DNA from: JAQVSH01 sp964349835
GTDB lineage: Bacteria; Bacteroidota; Bacteroidia; Bacteroidales; UBA4181
Assembly (NCBI GenBank): GCA_964349835.1
Contig: CAYGID010000046.1
Coordinates: 1 to 17,525, forward strand
Reading direction: 5' to 3'
Length of the DNA: 17,525 nucleotides
Part shown: positions 1 to 7,292 of the stretch, one piece after another
Layout of the letters: each line of letters opens with the position of its first letter
Position numbering within the stretch: the first letter of the stretch is position 1
Notes under the pieces: model-generated
What the model was told of the DNA's origin: nothing
Databases searched by the model: none
What the model saw: only the letters and a program-made list of their open reading frames with translations
Translations under genes and position numbers: made by a program

Positions 1-791
1 CCTCCGGCAATCAGCGTAGACTGAATCCAGCGCCAGCCGCCATTCTCGCGAACTCGCACCTCCAACGTCTGCATACCCACATCCTCAGCACCGCAATCCA
101 GATATCGGCATAGCGCGATGCGGTCTTCGGGATGAACGGAACTGAACTTTCCAATTACCTGATTCAGAGGCGTAAACGGCTTCTCTCCCAAATTTCTGTA
201 CCACATCTCGGTGGCAAAGCCCTCCTTCCTCTCCGGAAACCAAAAGAACCAGCCCAATTCGGCTGCATGGGCAACGGGATGAAACTTCCGTTCAAAATAA
301 GACAACGACTTCGAAGCCGTTTGAAAAAAACTAAAAAAACTACCCTGAGCCCTCTCACGGATTGCAGGCTGCTCATCGCGGTAAAGGGTGTATCCAACCC
401 TGTCGGAAAGGAGTTGAAACCGTCTTTCGTCGAACGAAATGTCCTTAACAAACCCTATTGCAGAGGAGGCACCCCCCTCATACAACGCCTCTCTGTGGCT
501 GAAATATACATGCAGCCAAATCAACTCGCCACCAAACAGGATACGGTACACATTCTGCACAAATCCTCCTGCCTGCAGCAGAAGCAGGTCGGAGGCAACC
601 CGAGATCGATCGGCCCTACATAAACTCCAGAGAAGCTCACGGTAAGAAAAGGATTGGGAAGGAAGTCCGAAACGCTCACTCAAATAGGAAGAACAACTGA
701 TACGCTGGGTTTCAAAGCAGACTTTCCACCATCCGATGTTTCCTACCCGCTGTACTTTTTCGGAAAGCGCGGGGTCAAGCGTGAGCATCAT
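1..791 (-). CDS. PAS-domain sensor protein, N-terminal part (cut by window edge)
   Basis: An open frame runs from tandem ATG codons (789-791 and 786-788) leftwards through base 1 without a stop, giving about 263 residues. Two PAS-like segments are visible. The first (about residues 15-120) contains GNIGWWKV and ends in a typical PAS tail, AIGFVKDIS. The second starts near ELGWFFWFPE (about residue 185) and includes the frequent Bacteroidales PAS motif VHPEDR and the beta-strand GGWRWIQST just before the edge. There is no signal peptide or membrane segment in the visible part, so sensing is probably cytoplasmic. In this phylum such N-termini usually belong to histidine kinases or hybrid kinases; the kinase domain, if present, lies outside the window, so that part is inference. 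It resembles in layout the PAS hybrid kinase at 12044-13996. A perfect -7 box (823-830) lies about 32 bp upstream. Confidence 0.75.
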   Translation of the reverse strand, partial: MMLTLDPALSEKVQRVGNIGWWKVCFETQRISCSSYLSERFGLPSQSFSYRELLWSLCRADRSRVASDLLLLQAGGFVQNVYRILFGGELIWLHVYFSHREALYEGGASSAIGFVKDISFDERRFQLLSDRVGYTLYRDEQPAIRERAQGSFFSFFQTASKSLSYFERKFHPVAHAAELGWFFWFPERKEGFATEMWYRNLGEKPFTPLNQVIGKFSSVHPEDRIALCRYLDCGAEDVGMQTLEVRVRENGGWRWIQSTLIAG

Positions 792-822
792 ACACAGTCT
801 CTATAGTAGTTTTGGCAGAAAT

Positions 823-830
823 CAAAATTA
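823..830 (-). promoter_or_regulatory. Bacteroidetes -7 element for the PAS sensor gene
   Basis: Read on the minus strand this is TAATTTTG, an exact TAnnTTTG match. It sits 32 bp before the first ATG, so the leader would be about 20-25 nt. I see no -33 TTG at the usual 19-21 bp spacing. A dyad at 841-851 lies just upstream. Confidence 0.5.
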
Positions 831-840
831 GAAAAAGTTT

Positions 841-851
841 GGCAATTTGCC
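841..851. promoter_or_regulatory. Perfect 11-bp dyad GGCAATTTGCC, candidate operator
   Basis: GGCAA and TTGCC are perfect inverted arms around a single central T. The dyad lies 10 bp upstream of the -7 box of the minus-strand PAS sensor gene, inside the -33 region, where a regulator could act. It is short enough to occur by chance, and the regulator is unknown. Confidence 0.3.
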
Positions 852-939
852 AGTAAAATCTGACCTTTTGAAGTATTAACGCTCGAATAATCCGAAATAA
901 AAACCGAACTCCTGATACTGTTGATATTACAATACTCCG

Positions 940-947
940 TAAATTTG
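940..947 (+). promoter_or_regulatory. Bacteroidetes -7 element for the permease gene
   Basis: TAAATTTG matches TAnnTTTG exactly and lies 27 bp before the ATG at 975. The nearest upstream TTG (921-923) is only 16 bp away, shorter than the usual 19-21 bp, so the -33 element is weak or absent. Confidence 0.5.
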
Positions 948-974
948 AAAGCTCAATAAAGATTCCGTGCCAAC

Positions 975-1943
975 ATGATTTCTTCTACGATCTTCCGGTG
1001 GCTGATGTGCGATGTATGCGGATGGAGTGCCGAAGAGGCCTCTACCCGGGCATCGGAGTTCTTCCTAAGCCAAACGCTAAAGGTGGTTCTATTGGTGCTT
1101 CTCATTGCCACCCTCATGGGATTGCTGCAGAAATACTTTCCTCCCGCGCGGCTTCGAGCCCTGCTCGAACACAAAAAGATGAGCGGGCTCTCCTATCTTG
1201 CAGCCTCGCTTTTCGGAGCCATCACCCCCTTTTGCTCCTGTTCGTCGATACCTCTCTTCATAGGATTCATCAAGGCCGGACTCCCGATAGGGGTTGGCTT
1301 CTCTTTTTTGATCACCTCGCCACTGATTAACGAAATTGCCATTGCCATGCTATTAGGCAGTTTCGGCTTAAAGATTACACTGCTCTATCTCTTTTCGGGA
1401 GTTGCTCTGGGCACGCTCGGAGGTGTTGTTATGAACAGGCTCTGTACGGAGGAGGGGTTACAAAAAAACGTTCGCGAACTGTTGAGCCGCGGCGAGCCTC
1501 AACCCACGGAAATCGCCAAAACAGTGTCGTTATTCGAAAATCTTAAAGCCTCGGCCACCGACGCTTGGAACCTGCTGAACCGAATCCTTCCCTATTTGAT
1601 TGCCGGAATCGGATTGGGAGCTCTGATGCACGGGTATCTACCTGCCGGCTATTTCGAAAAATTTCTACAGTCGGGAAATATTCTCGCGGTGCCGGTGGCT
1701 GTGCTCTCGGGTATCCCCTTCTTTTCGCAAGCGGCAGGCATTGTTCCGGTAGTGGAGGTGATGGTACAAAAAGGGATTCCCTTGGGAGTAGCACTTGCTT
1801 TTATGATGTCGGTTGTGGGGCTCTCACTGCCCGAAGCCACCCTGCTAAAAACCATACTCACCTGGCGAACAACAGCCCTTTTCTTTGGTGTGGTAGCAGT
1901 AATGATGATGGTAACCGGCTATATCCTGCAAGGATTTGCCTGA
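975..1943 (+). CDS. ArsP/DUF318-type permease (PF03773 family)
   Basis: The 322-residue product is a polytopic inner-membrane protein. It carries the family hallmark FCSCSS (Cys87 and Cys89) followed by IPLFIGF, and a second equivalent half with SGIPFFSQAAG around residues 245-255, the inverted two-bundle arrangement known for this permease family. Hydrophobic segments are clear near 36-53, 72-86, 92-113, 134-152, 197-216 and 235-320, with a charged cytoplasmic-type loop at about 155-190. A CxxC pair (Cys12, Cys15) precedes the first membrane segment. Characterised relatives export trivalent organoarsenicals (ArsP), but many members have unknown substrates, so the substrate is left open. Its usual partners (ArsR regulator, small thioredoxin-like protein) are not adjacent. 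The ArsC-like gene in this window is 15 kb away and on the other strand, so no arsenic operon is implied. The stop is separated from the convergent NamZ stop by one base. Confidence 0.85.
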   Translation: MISSTIFRWLMCDVCGWSAEEASTRASEFFLSQTLKVVLLVLLIATLMGLLQKYFPPARLRALLEHKKMSGLSYLAASLFGAITPFCSCSSIPLFIGFIKAGLPIGVGFSFLITSPLINEIAIAMLLGSFGLKITLLYLFSGVALGTLGGVVMNRLCTEEGLQKNVRELLSRGEPQPTEIAKTVSLFENLKASATDAWNLLNRILPYLIAGIGLGALMHGYLPAGYFEKFLQSGNILAVPVAVLSGIPFFSQAAGIVPVVEVMVQKGIPLGVALAFMMSVVGLSLPEATLLKTILTWRTTALFFGVVAVMMMVTGYILQGFA

Positions 1944-1944
1944 C

Positions 1945-3624
1945 TCACTTGAAATCCCTATAGATTAGGTAGCGCGACCGCAACTCCCTAAATTCGCTCA
2001 GTTTGGGCTCCCAGGTTTCCCTGATCTGCTCCTCCGACATCCCCTTTTTGATCTGCGCTCGTAACTGCGCAGTACCGGCCAGTTTTTCGAAATAGGGCAC
2101 AAAAAAGCGGGCTTTGTCGGGAGTCCGATTATAGGCATCCAACAGATACGATAGCCGCAATCCCGGTCTCTCAAAAAAAGATTCGGGATCAACCAGGCTC
2201 AGGTTTACACCATAGCATGTGCGCCCCATAAGAGGAGGCAGTTTAGCGCCAGGCATACTCTGAGGCACAAAAGAATAGGCAGTATCGGGAAAATCGGGAT
2301 GGCCGTACATGGTAAAGGGGTCGGATGTGCCTCGCCCCAAACTGAAAGAGGTACCTTCGAAAAAGCAGGTGGAGGGATAGAGATAAATTGCCATCATCGA
2401 CTTGAGGTTGGGCGATGGTGGCACGGGAAGAAAATACCTCACCGTGTGCGAATAGTTCTTGCAGGGAATAACCATCAAACTACAAGATATCCCGTTGGCA
2501 AGCCACCCCTCACCATTAATCATCTGCGCATACTCCGACATCCCCTTTTTGATCTGCGCTCGTAACTGCGCAGTACCGGCCAGTTTTTCGAAATAGGGCA
2601 CAAAAAAGCGGGCTTTGTCGGGAGTCCGATTATAGGCATCCAACAGATACGATAGCCGCAATCCCGGTCTCTCAAAAAAAGATTCGGGATCAACCAGGCT
2701 CAGGTTTACACCATAGCATGTGCGCCCCATAAGAGGAGGCAGTTTAGCGCCAGGCATACTCTGAGGCACAAAAGAATAGGCAGTATCGGGAAAATCGGGA
2801 TGGCCGTACATGGTAAAGGGGTCGGATGTGCCTCGCCCCAAACTGAAAGAGGTACCTTCGAAAAAGCAGGTGGAGGGATAGAGATAAATTGCCATCATCG
2901 ACTTGAGGTTGGGCGATGGTGGCACGGGAAGAAAATACCTCACCGTGTGCGAATAGTTCTTGCAGGGAATAACCATCAAACTACAAGATATCCCGTTGGC
3001 AAGCCACCCCTCACCATTAATCATCTGCGCATACTCTCCGATGGTCATACCGTGCACCACAGGTACCGGGTGCATTCCCACAAACGATTTGAAGGCCGAC
3101 TCCAGAACCGGCCCGTCGACATAGTGGCCATTAGGATTGGGACGGTCGAGAATGACCAACGGGATGCCATTTTGCGCACACGCCTCCATCACATAATGGA
3201 GAGTAGATATATAGGTGTAAAAACGAGCCCCCACATCCTGCAGGTCGAAAAACATCACATCGATTCCCTGAAGCTGTGCCGTGGTAGGTTTCTTTCGCTC
3301 ACCATAGAGCGAAACCACCGGAATTTCGGTCTGTGGGTCGATATAGTTGGTAACCGATTCGCCGGCATCGGCGTTGCCACGGAATCCATGTTCGGGACAG
3401 AATATCCGTATTATCTTGGCATCCATACGCAAAAGCGTATCAACCAGATGGGTATCGCCCACCATGGAGGTTTGATTTGCCACAATGCCAAGTGTTTTGT
3501 TTTTTAGAAACGGGGCATAACTAACAACCTGAGCCGCACCCACCTCCACATCTTCCTGTGCAGCGACCGGGAGAAGAGCAAAAAAAAAGAGGGTAGCGGC
3601 AAAAAAAGCGACGAGAGGTTTCAT
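1945..3624 (-). CDS. namZ: Secreted exo-beta-N-acetylmuramidase NamZ-type (DUF1343) with internal duplication
   Basis: The family (GH171, formerly DUF1343) removes MurNAc from the non-reducing ends of peptidoglycan fragments. Family landmarks occur in order: GIVANQTSMV (47-56), CPEHGFRG (76-83), FDLQDVGARFYTY (126-138), DRPNPNGH (160-167) and HGMTIGEY (191-198), then FEGTSFSLGRGTSDPF in the C-terminal module. I prefer the ATG at 3624 because it begins a clean signal peptide (MKPLVAFFAATLFFFALLPVAAQ); an in-frame ATG three codons upstream (3633) is possible. A GGGAGGGG tract lies about 12 nt upstream. The product is 559 residues, whereas relatives are near 390-400. The excess is a perfect 167-residue tandem repeat (197-363 and 364-530), so the C-terminal module is present twice. 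The undisrupted ancestor would be 392 residues. Activity of the duplicated form cannot be judged from sequence. The protein is presumably periplasmic or surface-exposed and recycles cell-wall sugars. Confidence 0.85.
   Translation of the reverse strand: MKPLVAFFAATLFFFALLPVAAQEDVEVGAAQVVSYAPFLKNKTLGIVANQTSMVGDTHLVDTLLRMDAKIIRIFCPEHGFRGNADAGESVTNYIDPQTEIPVVSLYGERKKPTTAQLQGIDVMFFDLQDVGARFYTYISTLHYVMEACAQNGIPLVILDRPNPNGHYVDGPVLESAFKSFVGMHPVPVVHGMTIGEYAQMINGEGWLANGISCSLMVIPCKNYSHTVRYFLPVPPSPNLKSMMAIYLYPSTCFFEGTSFSLGRGTSDPFTMYGHPDFPDTAYSFVPQSMPGAKLPPLMGRTCYGVNLSLVDPESFFERPGLRLSYLLDAYNRTPDKARFFVPYFEKLAGTAQLRAQIKKGMSEYAQMINGEGWLANGISCSLMVIPCKNYSHTVRYFLPVPPSPNLKSMMAIYLYPSTCFFEGTSFSLGRGTSDPFTMYGHPDFPDTAYSFVPQSMPGAKLPPLMGRTCYGVNLSLVDPESFFERPGLRLSYLLDAYNRTPDKARFFVPYFEKLAGTAQLRAQIKKGMSEEQIRETWEPKLSEFRELRSRYLIYRDFK
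2032..2532. repeat. 501-bp tandem direct repeat, copy A (C-terminal copy in the protein)
   Basis: This unit is identical base for base to 2533-3033; the matching stretch is 504 bp when the shared CTC ends are counted (2032-2535 against 2533-3036). It encodes residues 364-530 of the minus-strand muramidase. The first base to its left (2031) no longer matches the period, so the boundary is sharp. Confidence 0.97.
2533..3033. repeat. 501-bp tandem direct repeat, copy B (N-terminal copy in the protein)
   Basis: Perfect copy of 2032-2532, encoding residues 197-363 of the muramidase. CTC occurs at the start of both units and again at 3034-3036, so the duplication endpoints share 3 bp of microhomology. 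The length is a multiple of three, so the reading frame is kept. Zero divergence over 501 bp means either a very recent event or an assembly error. Confidence 0.97.
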
Positions 3625-3675
3625 GCAGTGCAATTATTCCCCTCCCGGTGTAGGCCTCACGGCAATTCCCATACT

Positions 3676-3683
3676 CAAAGCTA
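3676..3683 (-). promoter_or_regulatory. Bacteroidetes -7 element for namZ
   Basis: On the minus strand this reads TAGCTTTG, an exact TAnnTTTG match, 52 bp upstream of the preferred ATG. No TTG lies at the standard -33 distance. Confidence 0.45.
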
Positions 3684-3739
3684 CTTGCGGATCCGTTTCG
3701 GGAGGAGAGGTTCAACCGCCAAAATTAACAATTCTTTTG

Positions 3740-3747
3740 TACTTTTG
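3740..3747 (+). promoter_or_regulatory. Bacteroidetes -7 element for the LolC/E-type permease
   Basis: TACTTTTG fits TAnnTTTG. With initiation about 7 bp downstream (near 3754), the TTG at 3756 would be almost leaderless, while the TTG at 3771 would have a leader of roughly 17 nt. This supports the later start. Confidence 0.5.
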
Positions 3748-3770
3748 CCATCATTTTGACACTCCACGCG

Positions 3771-5012
3771 TTGAACACACCCCTATTCATTGCCCGGCGT
3801 TTTGCTGCAGATGCTCCCGAAAAAAAGAGGGTTAGTTCGGTGATGCGAATCACAACCTTTGGTGTGGCAATGAGCCTGGCTGTTATGTTGGTTTCGGTAT
3901 CGGTAGTAACCGGATTCCGGCACCAGATTGCCAATAAGGTGACAGGGTTCGCGGCCCATGTGCAGATTGTAAACTACGACTCGAACCTTTCGTACGAAAC
4001 CCGGCCCATAAAACGCAACCAACCCTTTTTGCAGGCGCTGGAAAAGATGCCCGAGATTCGGCATATCCAAACCTTTGCCACCAAACCCGGGCTTGCAAAA
4101 ACCGATAAAGCAACCAGCGGATTGATCCTGAAAGGGGTAGGTGCCGATTTCGACTGGTCGTTCTTTCAGAATAACCTGATTTCGGGCGCTTCATGGACCC
4201 CCTCCGACACCCTCCGAAGCAACAACATCCTCATTTCTCGGTTCACGGCAAGGCAACTGGCCCTGACCCCCGGCGACTCTCTGGCCGTCTGGTTTATGCA
4301 GAACCCGCCCAGAGCACGCAAATTTGTAGTGTCGGGCATCTACGAAACCGGGCTTGAAGAGTTCGACAAGTTCTTTGCCATTATAGACATAGCACATATT
4401 CAACGACTTAACCAATGGCCTGCGGGCTCTGTAAGTGGGTTCGAAATCTACTTCCACGATTTCAGACAGGTGGAGGCTCTCTACCCAAAGGTGTTCGACA
4501 CCGTGGGCACCCATTACTCCGATACGGAGGCCACGCTGCAGGTAATCAGCGTTACCGACCGCTATTCACAAATCTTTGACTGGCTTCGGATTATCGACAC
4601 CAATGTATGGATTATCTTAAGCCTGATGGTGTTGGTGGCAGGCTTCAATATGATTTCGGGCTTACTGATTATGATTCTGGAGCAAACCCGAACCATTGGA
4701 ATCCTAAAATCGTTGGGCGCATCTACCCGTTTTATCCGAAACATCTTCCTGCTGCAATCGCTATCGGTTATAGCAAAGGGGCTCTTTTGGGGCAACCTGA
4801 TAGGATTGGGAGTGCTTCTGCTGCAATACAGCACCGGAATTCTCACACTCGACCAGTCGCAATACTTTCTGGCAGAGGTGCCGGTCGAATTCAACCTGGT
4901 TTACATCCTGGTACTGAATGGCACCACCCTGCTCACGGTATGGACTATGCTGCTGATTCCCTCCATGATTATCTCGAACATCAGCCCCGACAAATCGATC
5001 CGTTTCCAATAA
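3771..5012 (+). CDS. LolC/E-type ABC transporter permease (FtsX-like, MacB_PCD)
   Basis: Inner-membrane permease of the family that extracts lipoproteins for transfer to the LolA carrier. The N-terminal motif MNTPLFIARRF is followed by a first membrane helix at about residues 28-48. A periplasmic MacB_PCD-like domain runs to about residue 270, and three more hydrophobic segments follow (about 275-300, 330-350, 380-405). The loop EQTRTIGILKSLGAS after the second helix is the conserved FtsX-type coupling segment. Length (413 residues) and four-helix layout fit the family. The start is a TTG: no in-frame ATG precedes the conserved N-terminus. Another in-frame TTG at 3756 adds five residues (MTLHA), but I prefer 3771 for its match to family N-termini and promoter spacing. 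The partner ATPase (LolD) is not in the window, which is common in Bacteroidales. The gene is divergent from namZ. Confidence 0.85.
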   Translation: MNTPLFIARRFAADAPEKKRVSSVMRITTFGVAMSLAVMLVSVSVVTGFRHQIANKVTGFAAHVQIVNYDSNLSYETRPIKRNQPFLQALEKMPEIRHIQTFATKPGLAKTDKATSGLILKGVGADFDWSFFQNNLISGASWTPSDTLRSNNILISRFTARQLALTPGDSLAVWFMQNPPRARKFVVSGIYETGLEEFDKFFAIIDIAHIQRLNQWPAGSVSGFEIYFHDFRQVEALYPKVFDTVGTHYSDTEATLQVISVTDRYSQIFDWLRIIDTNVWIILSLMVLVAGFNMISGLLIMILEQTRTIGILKSLGASTRFIRNIFLLQSLSVIAKGLFWGNLIGLGVLLLQYSTGILTLDQSQYFLAEVPVEFNLVYILVLNGTTLLTVWTMLLIPSMIISNISPDKSIRFQ

Positions 5013-5025
5013 CACACCCTCCCCT

Positions 5026-5055
5026 TTTGCAGGTGGTTCTATTGTACTACCTTTG
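5026..5055 (+). promoter_or_regulatory. Promoter of the era-der unit
   Basis: TTTG at 5026-5029 and TACCTTTG at 5048-5055 are separated by 18 bp, close to the Bacteroidetes -33/-7 architecture. Era's ATG is 16 bp downstream of the -7 box, implying a very short leader. Confidence 0.65.
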
Positions 5056-5071
5056 ACCAAAATATAAACAG

Positions 5072-5956
5072 ATGAATTTCAAGTCAGGTTTTGTCAATAT
5101 CATTGGAAATCCCAATGTGGGAAAATCGACGCTGATGAATGCCTTCACCGGCGAACAGATGTCGATTGTAACCAACAAGGCCCAAACCACCCGCCACCGG
5201 ATTCTCGGCATCGTGAACGGACCCGGCTACCAGGCGGTCTTCTCCGACACGCCGGGCATACTCAAGCCCATCTACAAGTTGCAGGAGTCTATGATGAGCT
5301 TTGTTAAATCGGCCATCTCCGATGCCGACATCCTTCTCTATGTTACCGATGTGGTTGAGTCGGCCGAAAAGCACAGCACCTACATCGAAAGGATGGCAGC
5401 AACCACTACTCCGGTGCTGGTCCTGATCAACAAAATCGACCTCACCGACCCCGCCTCACTCGAAAGAATGGTTTCGGAATGGCGCGAAAGACTCCCCCTT
5501 GCCGAGATCTACCCGGTTTCGGCTAAAGGGCATTTTCAGGTTAAAGAGGTACTACAGAGGGTAATAGACTTACTCCCCGAAGGACCCGCCTATTTCCCCG
5601 AAGATGAACTAACCGACAAGCCCGAACGTTTCTTTGTCTCGGAAATTGTACGCGAAAAAATCTTCCTCAACTACAGAGAAGAGGTTCCCTACTGCACCGA
5701 AGTGGTGGTTGAAACCTTTAAAGAAGAGGAGAACCTGATTCGTATTCAAGCCCTCATTCTGGTTGAACGCGACAGTCAAAAGGGAATTATCATTGGCAAA
5801 AAGGGCTCCGCGCTGAAACGAACCGCGACACAGGCCCGGATCGACATGGAAAAATTCTTTAACAAAAAGGTCTACCTGGAGATTTTTGTCAAGGTTGAAC
5901 CCGACTGGCGAAATAACGAGAGGAATCTGCGCCAACTGGGATACATCGAATCGTAA
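5072..5956 (+). CDS. era: GTPase Era, 30S ribosome assembly factor
   Basis: Essential GTPase that binds the 3' end of 16S rRNA and helps mature the small subunit. All G motifs are present: G1 GNPNVGKST (12-20), switch TT (39-40), G3 DTPG (59-62), G4 NKID (120-123) and G5 SAK (150-152). A C-terminal KH RNA-binding domain follows, with the GxxG-type loop IGKKGSALKR (241-250). The length (294 residues) is normal, and the KH domain separates Era from related GTPases such as Der. The ATG at 5072 is directly downstream of a promoter and begins the family N-terminus (KSGFVNIIGNPN). Der follows after 24 bp, so the two are very likely co-transcribed. Confidence 0.97.
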   Translation: MNFKSGFVNIIGNPNVGKSTLMNAFTGEQMSIVTNKAQTTRHRILGIVNGPGYQAVFSDTPGILKPIYKLQESMMSFVKSAISDADILLYVTDVVESAEKHSTYIERMAATTTPVLVLINKIDLTDPASLERMVSEWRERLPLAEIYPVSAKGHFQVKEVLQRVIDLLPEGPAYFPEDELTDKPERFFVSEIVREKIFLNYREEVPYCTEVVVETFKEEENLIRIQALILVERDSQKGIIIGKKGSALKRTATQARIDMEKFFNKKVYLEIFVKVEPDWRNNERNLRQLGYIES

Positions 5957-5980
5957 CATCCGAACAAGCAAAACAACCAT

Positions 5981-7288
5981 ATGAGTAGTATAGTAGCTAT
6001 AGTGGGAAGGCCCAATGTGGGAAAGTCGACCCTTTTTAACCGCCTCACCGGGACCCGGAATGCCATTGTCGACGAAATGGACGGAGTGACCCGCGACCGC
6101 CACTATGGAACAGTAGAGTGGAACGGAAAAGAGTTTACCCTCATTGATACCGGTGGATACATCCGGCAATCGGACGATATTATTGAAGAGGAGATTCGCA
6201 AACAGGTGATGCTGGCTGTCGAAGAGTCCGACCTCATTTTGTTTGTTGTTGATCTCACCCAAGGGATTACCCCCCTCGACAAGGAGGTGGCCGATATGCT
6301 CCGCAGGTGCAAAAAGCCCATTCTGCTCTTGGTAAACAAGGTCGACAACATCGCACGCGAGTTTGAGGCACCGGTGTTCCATGCCATGGGTCTGGGCGAC
6401 TATATAACCCTTTCGGCCGTTAACGGTAGCGGTACTGGCGATCTCCTCGACAAAGTGCTCGAACTGTTGCCCGAAACCCTCCCCGGAGAGCCCACCGACA
6501 ACCTCCCCCGCTTTGCCATTGTGGGACGACCCAACGCCGGAAAGTCGTCGCTTATCAATGCACTGATTGGCGAAGAACGAAACATTGTGACCGCTATTGC
6601 CGGAACCACTCGCGATTCCATCTTTACCCGCTACAATAAATACGACCACGATTTTTATCTGGTCGATACCGCCGGGCTTCGCAAGAAGACCAGCTTCATG
6701 GATAATGTAGAGTTCTATTCGGTAACCCGAGCCATCAGAACCATCGAAAACTCCGACGTCTGTCTGCTGATGCTCGATGCCACCCGTGGTGTCGAGTCGC
6801 AAGACATGAGCATTCTCAAGGTTATCCAGTCGAACAAAAAAGGGTTGGTTATTTTGATTAACAAATGGGATCTGGTCGAAAAAGAGACCAATACCTCAAA
6901 AGAGTTCGAACAGGTCATCAAACAGAAACTGGCCCCCTTTACCGATGTACACGTTCTGTTTATCTCGGCGCTCACCAAACAGCGCATCCACAAAGTGCTC
7001 GAAGTGGCCATGGAGGTATACCAAAACCGTGGTCGGCGTATCTCCACCTCGCAACTCAACCAGGATCTGCTGCCCGTAATAGAGAACTATCCGCCGCCTG
7101 CCTGGAAAGGGAAGTATATCAAGGTAAAATATATCACACAATTACCCACCCCCTCACCCTCGTTTGTATTCTTTTGCAATCTGCCCCAATATGTAAAAGA
7201 TCCCTACAAACGATACCTCGAAAACAGGATGCGAGAGATCTACAACTTTACCGGGGTTCCGATACAACTCTACTTCCGGCAGAAATAA
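5981..7288 (+). CDS. der: GTPase Der (EngA), 50S ribosome assembly factor
   Basis: Tandem-domain GTPase needed for late large-subunit maturation. The first G domain has GRPNVGKST (9-17), DTGG (56-59) and NKVD (119-122). The second has GRPNAGKSS (182-190), DTAG (229-232) and NKWD (294-297). A C-terminal KH-like domain (about 355-435) ends with the typical RxMREIYNFTGVPIQLYFR. The 435-residue length is normal. Two GTPase domains in one chain are diagnostic. It lies 24 bp after era with no intervening promoter that I can see. Its stop is 4 bp from the stop of the convergent nitroreductase gene, with no terminator between. Confidence 0.97.
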   Translation: MSSIVAIVGRPNVGKSTLFNRLTGTRNAIVDEMDGVTRDRHYGTVEWNGKEFTLIDTGGYIRQSDDIIEEEIRKQVMLAVEESDLILFVVDLTQGITPLDKEVADMLRRCKKPILLLVNKVDNIAREFEAPVFHAMGLGDYITLSAVNGSGTGDLLDKVLELLPETLPGEPTDNLPRFAIVGRPNAGKSSLINALIGEERNIVTAIAGTTRDSIFTRYNKYDHDFYLVDTAGLRKKTSFMDNVEFYSVTRAIRTIENSDVCLLMLDATRGVESQDMSILKVIQSNKKGLVILINKWDLVEKETNTSKEFEQVIKQKLAPFTDVHVLFISALTKQRIHKVLEVAMEVYQNRGRRISTSQLNQDLLPVIENYPPPAWKGKYIKVKYITQLPTPSPSFVFFCNLPQYVKDPYKRYLENRMREIYNFTGVPIQLYFRQK

Positions 7289-7292
7289 GACA

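Noticed and set aside
132..623. Plus-strand frames of 163 and 68 codons in the first 650 bases
   Set aside because: The minus strand is continuously open through this stretch and encodes PAS domains; the plus frames are shadows.
2032..3036. The 501-bp repeats as a mobile element or CRISPR-like array
   Set aside because: There are only two units, both coding for muramidase sequence, with no terminal inverted repeats, transposase or spacers.
2800..3507. Plus-strand frame of 235 codons (and its shorter twin at 2299-2565)
   Set aside because: Antisense shadow of the muramidase; the twin exists only because the underlying DNA is duplicated.
5609..6802. A 397-codon open frame on the minus strand across era and der
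   Set aside because: It is antisense to two unmistakable GTPases with intact motifs; its residues show no domain and its openness follows from the codon bias of the opposite strand.
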